Assembly: GCF_932526225.1 (NCBI RefSeq)
Contig: NC_064047.1
Location: 3,099,501 to 3,163,500 of the forward strand
DNA length: 64,000 bases
Direction of reading: 5' to 3'
DNA from: Nematostella vectensis
Lineage: Eukaryota > Cnidaria > Anthozoa > Actiniaria > Edwardsiidae
Program-made: the position numbers and the translations under genes
Notes under the pieces: model-generated
What the model saw: the letters and a program-made list of their open reading frames with translations, nothing else
Told to the model about the DNA's origin: nothing
The model's database searches: none
In this document: positions 1 to 9,495 of the stretch, piece by piece
Numbering within the stretch: the stretch's first letter is position 1
How the letters are laid out: each line of letters opens with the position of its first letter

Positions 1-1032
1 GTTAAAACACAACACTTTCGGCATCCGCAGCCAATATATTTATGTGCGATTGATCTTTTTAGATCACTTGTACTTGTCTCTAGTAAACCTAAAAGACTTG
101 TTTTGATCATGTAGAAAGGTAGGAGAAAAAGAAGCAGATGGTGATAGGTTAGCTACTAGAAAAGTATTAAGAGTGGTTTTCATAAACCAGTGAAACAAAG
201 TGAACTAGTGAAATTGTAGTTTAGTGTTAGTAAAAAAAAAACGTTTTAAAAACACTAAAGTAAAGGGTATAAATTGTATTTCAAAGGCTTGTTGTTAGCT
301 ATTGCTGTATATTGGGTGCCATCTCTGTAACCCCCTCCACTTCAGATGTAGGTACTAAGTTGGCGTAAGCGCAGCACAAGTAATTTTCCGATTCTCACTG
401 GAACGCAAGAGCAAGCGCAAGAGAACACAACTGCTTGATTTTCTTGCGCGTGCGCTTATGTTTGACCGATTTTCACTTTAGAGGAAGAAAATGGTGCAGC
501 ATCGTTCAACTCCAACCACGGCGTTTTTAAGTAGGCCTAACCGCCAGTGCTGAAAAACGCAAGACTAGTTCCAGTACCGCGCGGTTAAACCAGCCTTTTT
601 GTTTGGTGATGGCGGCTTTTTACCGGCGAACTGTCACATTTTGGCGAATGCTAAGAAAACTAGACCAAACCTAAGGCTATAATTTTCTTTATGACTCGCT
701 CATTATCACACAAATCTGTCATCTTTTGTACAGTATGGTTTTAATGCTGTACAGTTAGTCAAATCAGCGACTGAAGTCAGCCTTTTGTACCTTTTCTCGA
801 ATGTTTCAACAGTACGATTGTGCTTGTTTTCGCCAGAGCACGCGCATGCGCTATTCAGCACTGTCGGCCTAACCCTAAACCCTCTCTGCCTAAAAACGCC
901 TGCGGGGCCCCGGGGAATAGAAACTTTGATTCGAGACGTTTTTCAACGCGTTTTCTCTTAGTTGTTTGCGGTCCTCCTGTGGTTTCCCCCAGACGTCAAT
1001 CACAAGCTTGTCGATCGCCGAGACGCGCAAAG
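1..1032. other. 5' flank of the Rh gene; no gene recognised
   Basis: No conserved exon, RNA gene or element end is visible. The region must hold the promoter and 5' UTR of the Rh gene that starts at 1033, but I see no convincing TATA box or initiator. The open frame from 820 that runs into the Rh start is low-complexity upstream sequence, not part of the protein. Confidence 0.5.
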
Positions 1033-4000
1033 ATGGCGGACGATACTTTTGGAAGAGGCAAATTTCCGTGCCTTTTAATTCTATTTCAGGGTCTCCTTCT
1101 TATCCTGTTCGTTGTGTTTGTCGACTACAGTAAAGATGTTCTTCCAGATGCACAGAATACGTTAAAAATCAATACGGATTTTCCAGGTAAATTTTACAAG
1201 CGGATAGTATAACCGGCGGCTATCATTTTGACACTCCACAGTTCAACCACTTAATTTTCACAGTTACTGGGATGACAATTCTAACTTTAGCATACACTCG
1301 TGTGTTGACGCTGTATATAAAAAAAAAAACTAAAAAAAAAAGAAAACTATTTCTAACACCGAACTTACTTTTCTCATAGTTTTTCAAGATATCCACGTCT
1401 TGCTGCTCGTCGGGTTCGGTTTGCTAATGACTTTCCTCAAGAAGTATGGTTTTAGCGGTTTGGGGTATAATTTCCTCATCTGCGCTGTTGTGATGGAGTG
1501 GGCGACACTTATGCAGGGATTTTTTGAAATGGAGAATAATAAAATTCAACTTGACATTGACAGGTGAGAAATAGACAATAAAATGGCGCAACATGACATT
1601 TATTTCATGGTTAAGTGGTCGAGAACAAAACCACATTATATTGCGTTTATACTCTCATTAAACACATACGCAAGTCTTTTTAACAAAATAATATTAATCT
1701 TGAAACAAACAAATACTTAGTGATAGTATTGATAGTTGTGTTACTATAATAACTCATTTTATGTCTGATTGTTGAATTTTCACGCACGTTCATTGGTCGA
1801 TACGGGTCACGTGTACATTTTCACAGGACAATAATCAGGTGCTAACTTCCACCCAAACTGATATATGTCCTGCGAATAGTGCAGTCAAAACTTGCTTCTC
1901 GGCTGAGCTTCACTTCGCTTCTCAGCCAACTGTTTATTTTTCGTACCATTTCTCATCCTAGGACGTTATCCGCCGATATCCCAGCCGCCAAAAGGGGTTT
2001 ATTTACTAAATAATGCCCCTTTAAATTGTCATTATAATCAATTTGGTCACTTCAAGAGGAATTTCCATTTCATCCATTTTTTTCATTTCATGCATACATG
2101 TTGATCAGGGATGCATTTTCCAGTGGACAGGCCTGAAGCCAGGGTGGGGTTTGCCAGACTAAGATTGACTGGGGGGATGGGGTGGGGACTGTACAATCAT
2201 GAGTATTATGAAAAATCATAGTATTTGAAGATTCCTCAATAAGAAATTACCCACTGTTCACCAGCAAAGGGGGGGTGGGGGGGGGGGGGGGCTGTACAAT
2301 CATAGCTATCATATGGAAAAAGGTTAGTATTTGAAGATTGCTTGATGATCCACTTTTTGCCGCCAAGGGGGATGCCTGCCCACGTGCCTGTTTGTATTGA
2401 TCGTCTGATGTTGATGATTTGCATTTTTTTAGTATGATCAAAGGTGATTGTCTGATGTTGTTTAGTTTGTGTTTTACTATTGTGATCAAAGGTGATCATC
2501 TAATGTTGTTAGTTTGTATTTTACAGAAACATTGATAAAAAGGAATATTTAAATTATTAATAAAAAAAGATCTGTTAAATGAAAAAATCGATTAAATGTA
2601 CTGTACGTGAAAAAAAAGTTGGGGTTTTACTAGTATGATCGAAGGTGACCTGGCTAATGTTTATGGTTTGCATTTCACTAGTATGATCAAAGGTGATGGT
2701 CTGATGTTTTTAGTTTGTGTTTTACTAGTATGATTAAAGGTTATTCATCTTATGTTATAGTTTGCATAGTACAGTGGAACCTGGATTTTACAATATGCCT
2801 CGGGAGAAAGAAAATGTATCATAAAATAGAGGTATCATTGCAAAGAGGTCCTTGATTTTACGATATAAAGGCGAATCCATTGAAAATAGGGTCGTAGCAA
2901 GGTCGGGTTAATTATAAACTTTTACAAAATAATAATATTGTAACCGTACTCTGTGGAGGACTGTTCAGTTACTCTCTATCAGACTGTAATCTGCATTTAA
3001 CAAGATCTGTCAAGTAAAAAAATAGATTAACTGTACTGTACGTGTGTGTTGTCTTGAGTTTTTCTCTCTGTGTTGATAGACACAATCAGTAATATCGTTG
3101 TATCGAGGTTAAAATTATGCTTGGGAGAACAGATTTGTATCGTAAATCGAGAATATCATTGTATCCAATATCGTAAAATCGAGGTAAATTCTTATACACT
3201 TCACTGTATTCCGCCGGGAGAAAGGAACGCCATCGTAAAATAGAGGTTATCGTTCCAGGTTCCACTGTACCATGATCAAAGGTGATCGCCTGATGTTGTT
3301 AGTTTGTGTTTTTCTAGTATGATCAAAGGCGATCTAGCTGCAGTGACCATCCTCGTCTCATTTGGTGCAGTCCTCGGCAAGACAAGCAGCCTACAACTTC
3401 TCCTAATGTCATTCATTGAGGTTATATTCTACACCATAAACAGAACAATATGTACAACTTATTTACAAGCGGTAGATCCTGGGGGTGCAGTGCTGGTGCA
3501 TGCTTTTGGAGCATATTTTGGGCTCACTGTCGCTCGTGTACTCTATAATAAGAACTCTGTGGCTCACGAAAAGGAGGCATCCAGATACACATCTGACCTT
3601 TTTGCCACTTTAGGTAAGTGTATTGAACCTGTGCCTGCAGAATGTCTGCCAAACCAAAAGACTCAAATAGTATTGAAAACTGGGAGATTGTGTCTGAAAT
3701 ACAACATCTGTATGAGGTCTTTTTTGCCAAAAGGTTAGGCTGAAAGCCTGTTTAAATTCTCTAAGCCAAGGAACTGGTAGGTATGAACTAGTGACATTGA
3801 TTAGTTTATTAGATGTAGCTTGGACTCTGAAGGGCCATTCTAAAAACAAGTCTTGATTAAGTGGTGAAATTACATAAACTTTTCACTGGCTGGGAGATAT
3901 TAAATAATGGAAGAAACCTGTTCTCTTTCTCAACAATTTGCAAATTGCATCTCACAGCAATTGACCAATCAAGGGAATAATGTTCCAGCACAAACTCGAT

Positions 4001-7000
4001 TCTTGATTGATGGAAGTGAGAAGCAGTTCTCGCATTTTGGAAATCTTTGCAAGTTTTTTTTTAATACTCCAAATTGCAGTAATTTCAAGTTTTTTATTCT
4101 CTCGCAGGTACCATTTTCCTTTGGGTTTACTGGCCAAGCTTTAACTCCATTCTAGTCCAGGGAGTATTGCGGCACAGAGCTGTAGTAAACACATACTATG
4201 CCATGGCTGCAAGCTGTGTTACTGTGTTTGCATTCTCATCTTTAGTGACTAAGGCATCTAAGCTAAGTATGGTAAGCGGCTGTACTCAATTAGCACCATG
4301 ATCATTGAGAGTTAGTTTAACTTGATGTTAAAAATACTTCTAACAGGTTTTCATATAGTTATCATCACTGATAATTATTTATAATGAAATCAACTGAAAA
4401 ACACTCCTATTTTTGAAAGGCTTATTCTTCTCAATGTTTTAAGGGTGTCATTAAAGATGTTTAGATCTCCCCCCTGTGCTTAGAACACTCTAAACACTAT
4501 TATTTTGTTGGGACAGCAGTTTTAATTTCAAAAATAAAAATAGTGATAATGAGTTGATGATGATGTTTCTTTGTTTTGGCAATGATGATTATTTATGATA
4601 ATAATGGTATTAATGGTGGTTGAACAGTATCAGTCAGCCATCGATCAGCTTCCTTGTTATTGTTTACATCAGTATACACCTATTTCAATCAAGGTTGCAC
4701 CACTGCAAATCAATGTATCGTAACCCGCAGTGGCTAATGGGTAACATATAAATGGCTGGATCCTGGTCTCTGAATGCCATGTGAACATTAAGGCACATAT
4801 AGTAAACAAGAATGCTAAAGCTTTCTCAACCTATGTTTGTTGTTATTTACGCTTATTTTATTATTTGATACCCATGAAACACTGCATGTTACCACACATA
4901 CATTTTCCTAGTTCAACCCTATTTGAAATGGGTGTATAAGAATATGTTTGTAAGAGAATCAACAACACATCACTCAATCACTTACCATTTACGTGAACTG
5001 ATCACTTTCAGGTTCACATACAAAATGCGACTCTAGCTGGTGGTGTGGCAGTTGGGACGATAGCATCAATGATTATCCACCCTTGGGGAGCTATTCTGCT
5101 TGGGATGGTTGGCGGTATCATCAGTACAATTGGATACAAATATATACAGGTGATTATACAGTAGATCCACCTTCAGTTAAAATAATAGTACATTTGCGGA
5201 AGACCCGGAGGGGTAGAGGGTGCTTGCCCCCCCCCACCTTTTTGTGCGAATGGCTGGGTTTACATATGTAATTATAAATGAAGCATGTTTAAATCGATGG
5301 CTTGATAAAGGAGGATGTTATACATGTTGATTTTTTTAAACTGTTTGTATTCATTTTTACCAGTACTCTAGGTGAGTATCACCCATTACTCTGGTATCAC
5401 CCATCCCCTTGAAACCACCCACTTCTTCCCCTCCCAGCTTCCACTCCCCCCCCCTTTTTTTTGGAACTACTCTGCCACCACTGTAGTATAGTTCAAATGA
5501 AGCCCTGTTTAATACGAACACTGTTCGTACATGATATGTGTAACCATGTCTATCTTATGATCTCTAGCCCTGGTTGATAAGAACACTACACATCCATGAC
5601 ACATGTGGTGTTAACAGTCTCCATGGAATGCCTGGCATTTTAGCAGCCATTGCTAGCATTGTGTCATCGGGTCTGGCAGGGTTTGGACAATACAAAACAA
5701 GGTACATGGAAATTGAACGCTCCTGGTGTGACATTTGTATGTTGAAATCCTTCTATAGCTAAGGATTTCATGAAGTTTGGGGATTGGAGTGCTTTTGCGA
5801 CACATGCAGATGGCTGTAAGGGAGACTAAGAATATCACGTCCCCTAAAACTGTCATTTATCCTAGGGCCTTTTGGCGCAACTAAAGGTGTCTTAAGCTAT
5901 TAGTGGGCAGATATACCAGGTGCATTCCCAGGATTGGCCGAGTGGGGGGCGCAGTCATAGGCATCATATAGAAAAAAGCATAGTAATTAAAGAAATTACC
6001 CTATTTTTGGCCGCCAAAGGGGGGGGGGGGGGGGGGTTGGTGCCCCCCTGTATACGCGCCTGTATACCTTATTGGTACTATACACAAAATTAGATAATTT
6101 AGTACCAATTAGGTAAAATTAATTGGTATCAATCACCTAGTCACAGCCCCCCCCCCCCCCCCCTGGTCAATAGCAAAGCCCTTTGGTATTGAGATATAAA
6201 TAATCACCTCTTCTTTTCAGTCTGTATACAGTATTCCCTGCCCGTTCTCCAGTCATAAACAGTACCCAGTACCTGGAACTTGTGCAGTTTGTCCCTGATG
6301 CAAGGGCGGGGCTAGGTCGCACTGCCACGGAACAAGCTGGGTACCAGTGTGCTGCATTGGTAATGACGCTTGCCGTATCATCAATGGGAGGGCTTATAAC
6401 AGGTTTGTAAAAAGAAGCAACACTGACATTTGTTTTATTTTTATTTAAAAATAAATCATTCGTCATATTTTCATCTGAAAAAAGACATTTGTTATATTTT
6501 TTCTATTTGAAATAATTAATTTGTTATATTTTTATTTAAAAAAGACATTTGTTATATTTTTTCTATTTAAAATAATTAATTTGTTATATTTTTATTTAAA
6601 AAAAAGACATTTGTTATATTTTTTAATTAAAATAAGGCATTTGCTATATATTTTCATCTAAAAAAATGAAAATGAGAATTTGTTAGATTCCTATTTAAAA
6701 AATATATTTCAGTTGATGTCTTCCCATATCAGATATTCATACACAACACTATGCTAGGAGTTTTTATATATTTGGTAGTTTCTTGGTGTTACGAAGCACC
6801 AGCACCAAAAAACACAATGGAACAAAAGCCAAAAACAAAGACCTTAGAATGAGACAATGAAACAGATTACAAAGGCCTTGAGCACCAAATACAAAGCTCT
6901 CCATAACACCAAGGAATACCTGAAATATGCATATCAGTTAGCTATTATAACATGATTGATATTTTGATAGGTTTCATAGTAAAGCAGTCATTCTTTGACC

Positions 7001-7918
7001 CTATGACAGAGGACCGCATGTATGATGACTTGCACTACTGGGAGGTTTGTTTCTACCATTTTTCAATATTTTGATGAAAGTATTTGTTTTTAAATTTAAA
7101 GCAAATCCAAAGATATGTATTATTTATATGCTTTACTGTACATTTAAAAATAGATTTTGATTTAATGCTGAGATGAAGTCAGTTTTGTCTAGAAAACATT
7201 TGCAAATTTCAAATAGTTATCCATAATTGTAGCCAAGGGAGAGTGATTATTGTGGGGGTGCATTCACTGGATTGTGCACAGGGTGTGGGCGTACCCCTTT
7301 TGTCCGCCAAAATGTCAGTCATTCTATATTAAAGGCTTGTGAAATGCTATCCTTTTTCAATATACCTGATACTGCACCCCCACCCCCACCAGTCAATCCT
7401 GGGTACACACCTAATATAAGAAAAACACAGGGGCGGATCTAGCTTTTCACTAAAGGGGGAAGGGGGTAATTTTTTTGTTACATATTGCTTTCTGGCAGCC
7501 CAAAGGGAGGGGAGGGGTTAAACTCCCTAAACCCTCCCCCTAGATCCACTACTGAAACACGTCAGAATGCTTGGTAACTGAAAAATGTCAGAATGTTTGG
7601 TAACTGAAACACGTCAGAATGTTTGGTAACTGAAACGTGTCAGAATGTTTGGTAACTGAAACATGTCAGAATGTTTGGTAACTGAAACATGTCAGAATGT
7701 TTGGTAACTGAAACATGTCAAAATGTTTGGTAACTGAAACATGTCAGAATGTTTGGTTTGGTATGGTAGTTAACTTATCAAATTTTCAGGTTCCTGAGGA
7801 TTATTACCCCACTCATGAAGGACTTCTTTTACCACCTCACTGTCCAGTCAATGGAGGACTAGGCAGTGGTATGTCAAGTGTCCAGGAAACCCCATCTTCA
7901 GCCATCCCACCACTTTAG
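1033..7918 (+). CDS. Rh (RHCG/RHBG-like): Rh-family ammonium/ammonia channel (RhBG/RhCG/Rhp type), nine exons, complete
   Basis: Rh glycoproteins are 12-helix membrane channels that conduct NH3/NH4+ (and perhaps CO2) at the plasma membrane. Exons read: 1033-1186, 1380-1563, 3318-3613, 4108-4271, 5012-5149, 5568-5701, 6221-6402, 6971-7044, 7790-7918. All junctions are GT-AG, the phases agree, and the sum is 1455 nt or 484 aa, a normal Rh length. ATG 1033 is chosen because [10 protein letters not shown] followed by a hydrophobic helix is the usual Rh N-terminus and the context (aagATGgcg) is good. Hallmarks seen: [20 protein letters not shown] (about residues 53-72), DPGG...HAFGAYFGL with Asp166 and pore His174, [11 protein letters not shown] (271-281), and [14 protein letters not shown] with the second pore His331. 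By family knowledge the twin His lines the pore. The C-terminus YWEVPEDYY... is also typical. Introns 2 and 8 and the 3' end hold tandem repeats. The RhBG/RhCG/Rhp subclass is not resolved. Confidence 0.95.
2140..2350. repeat. G-rich dispersed repeat with 22-G tract, in Rh intron 2
   Basis: Two similar half-units (a gactgtacaatcat... stretch, then tagtatttgaagatt...) flank a run of G at 2269-2291 broken only by one T. A related copy with an 18-G run lies at about 5930-6040 in intron 6, sharing catcatatagaaaaaa and gccgccaaaggggg. It looks like a decayed non-autonomous element family. The ends were not defined. Confidence 0.5.
2399..3317 (+). repeat. About seven tandem copies of the Rh exon 3 acceptor junction (period near 47 bp)
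   Basis: A unit of form tatgatcaaaggtgat + ctgatgttgttagtttgt + gttttactag recurs with junction-like points near 2432, 2475, 2522, 2633, 2680 and 2730. The last copy ends at the true acceptor (AG 3316-3317), where exon 3 starts tatgatcaaaggcgat. Each copy thus repeats the acceptor plus the first ~16 nt of exon 3. The array is split by a TA-flanked element (2772-3267). Confidence 0.8.
2772..3267. mobile_element. Non-autonomous Tc1/mariner (pogo/Tigger-like) MITE with TA target duplication
   Basis: The element starts cagtggaacctgga and ends with its inverse tccaggttccactg, flanked on both sides by TA (2770-2771 and 3268-3269). Its interior (tttacgatataaaggc, tatcgaggttaaaat) has the look of this family and no ORF. 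It interrupts one 47-bp junction repeat: joining the flanks restores the unit, which confirms the boundaries. Confidence 0.8.
6019..6163. repeat. Poly-G (6019-6036) and poly-C (about 6150-6163) tracts in Rh intron 6
   Basis: An 18-nt G run and, about 115 bp on, a run of about 16 C lie 60-200 bp upstream of exon 7. They could pair with each other or form a quadruplex in DNA or nascent RNA. They belong to the same dispersed G-rich repeat as the one in intron 2. Confidence 0.6.
6425..6715. repeat. AT-rich tandem repeat, about 55-60 bp unit, Rh intron 7
   Basis: Four to five imperfect copies of gacatttgttatatttttt + ctatttaaaataatt follow exon 7's donor by about 25 bp. No exon sequence is contained in the unit. 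Confidence 0.7.
7428..7554. mobile_element. Short MITE with CAGGGGCGGATC-type termini
   Basis: A 127-bp element starting caggggcggatctag and ending in the near-inverse ctagatccactactg. The interior is G/C-run rich without an ORF. A longer relative with the same terminus is at 18460-18736. The CAGGGG...CCCCTG end type is common in hAT-like non-autonomous elements; the superfamily is inferred only. Confidence 0.6.
7548..7755. repeat. 26-bp minisatellite, eight copies, just upstream of Rh exon 9
   Basis: gtcagaatgtttggtaactg + aaacat repeats at an exact 26-bp step (7561, 7587, 7613, 7639, 7665, 7691, 7717, 7743) with one or two substitutions per copy. It ends about 35 bp before the exon 9 acceptor (AG 7788-7789). 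The unit contains no exon 9 sequence. Confidence 0.9.
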
Positions 7919-8110
7919 CCCAGGAAGGGAGAACATGAAGCTTGTACCATACCTTTACCACATAATGGGAGACCAGGAAGCCATACCATTACTTTAATAC
8001 ACAATGGGAGACCAGGAAGCTTTTTCACCACTTTAACACACTATTGAAGACAAGAAAGCCATACCACTACTTTTAAAACAGAATGGGAGACCACAAAGTC
8101 ATGCCATTTC
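7900..8110 (+). repeat. Imperfect 35-43-bp tandem repeat seeded by the Rh stop-codon region
   Basis: The last codons and stop (gccatcccaccactttag) followed by cccaggaagggaga recur as gccataccattactttaa + ...ccaggaag, with later copies near 7944, 7979, 8020 and 8058. The coding copy is the conserved one, so the 3' UTR copies derive from it. Confidence 0.65.
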
Positions 8111-8609
8111 CTAGAAGGGGGGGGGCTGGGGCAATAAGCTATACCAGTAAACACAGAGTGAGGAGAGGGGTATATCTAAGCACAGTTGAATTGGGAACAA
8201 GGGAGTTGTTAGCCAATGTTACAGGAAGACACTGTCATTTACTGACATGATATCAGCCATGTTCTGTTGCCAGGGAATTAATTTAATTGAATGGATAGAG
8301 GTAGTGTAGACATGCCTGTAGCCGACTTGAAGGTCCGCTCAGAGCAAACAAAAATATATAACGTTTGGTGGGAGGTGCACATCAATATGTCTTTAAAATG
8401 ACTATAACAATCTTTTTTTATAATATTTATCTTTATTATTGCTATATGTTAAAAAGTACCCTATTAATAACAAGAAAAAATCTTTTTAAATACAAGATTG
8501 ATTGCCTAATGTTATAAGGCCAGGAGAGGGGTATACCGGGAATTTGGTCCGCTGAAATGGGAAAACGAACCACCCCGCTTAAAATCCTGGGTACCGGCTT
8601 GTAGATTAT

Positions 8610-9190
8610 AGTAGAGTATAGAGTAACATTTTTTGAAGGAAGGTTTTGGGGTGCTTAATATGTTTTTATGTATATTATTTTTTTAAATTATGAATTCAGA
8701 ATATAAGTATTAATATATATTAAATGGATGGATTGTACCGCGATGGTAATTTAAAAAATTAAAAAAAAAAATTCTTTTTTTTTTTGGTTTTATTGAATGG
8801 ATAGAGGTTGTGTAGAGAAGAGTATAGAGTAACATTTTTTGAAAGAAGGTTTTGGGTTGCTAAATATGTTTTTGTGTTTATTATTAATCTTTTTATTAAT
8901 TATGAATTCAGAATATAAGTAGTAATATATATGAAATGGATGGATTGTACAGCGGTGGTAATTAAAACAATATATATTTTTCTGTTTTTTCCCGTTTTTA
9001 TTAAATTGATAGGGGTTGTGTAGAGTATAGAAAAACATTTTTTGAAAGAAGGTTTTTGTGTTTATTTTATTTTATGTTTTTGTGTTTATTATCAATCTTT
9101 TTTATTAATGATAAATATAAGTAGTAATATATATGAAATGGATGGATTGTACAGAGATGGTAATTAAAACAATATATGTATATTTTTTCT
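8610..9190 (+). repeat. Three roughly 190-bp tandem copies in the Rh 3' region
   Basis: The motif order tagagtaacattttttgaa / gaattcagaatataagta / gaaatggatggattgta recurs three times, the third copy shortened. The repeats lie between the Rh stop codon and the candidate poly(A) signals and are probably 3' UTR. Confidence 0.75.
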
Positions 9191-9203
9191 GTTTTCAAAT
9201 GTC

Positions 9204-9221
9204 AATAAAAAAGCCAATAAA
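9204..9221 (+). promoter_or_regulatory. Tandem candidate poly(A) signals for the Rh mRNA
   Basis: Two AATAAA hexamers (9204-9209 and 9216-9221) lie about 1.3 kb after the Rh stop and before the convergent MCMDC2 stop at 9496. The position fits a shared convergent intergenic end. Inferred from motif only. Confidence 0.4.
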
Positions 9222-9495
9222 TCTTGAAAATCGTTAATATGGAATCTTTTCAATTCATTGGTCTAAGGACACTTCCCTGTGCGAGTAATTTAGAAAGAAA
9301 AAGGTATTTGTTATTATATTCTCTCCTCCCAAGAGGGCTGATATTCTACAAAACCCTAAACCACTACCATTCGAACCATGGATCCACCCCTGGTCTACTA
9401 TAATTAGCTTCACCCTTTGCCCAAACCCCATTCCATCTACTCCATCCAATCAGATGCTCTCGCCAGCCTCCCTCTTTCCAAGTACAATGATCCAT

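Noticed and set aside
820-1032. Upstream in-frame ATG at 820 for the Rh protein
   Set aside because: The extra 71 residues are low-complexity and basic with no Rh similarity; ATG 1033 gives the family N-terminus.
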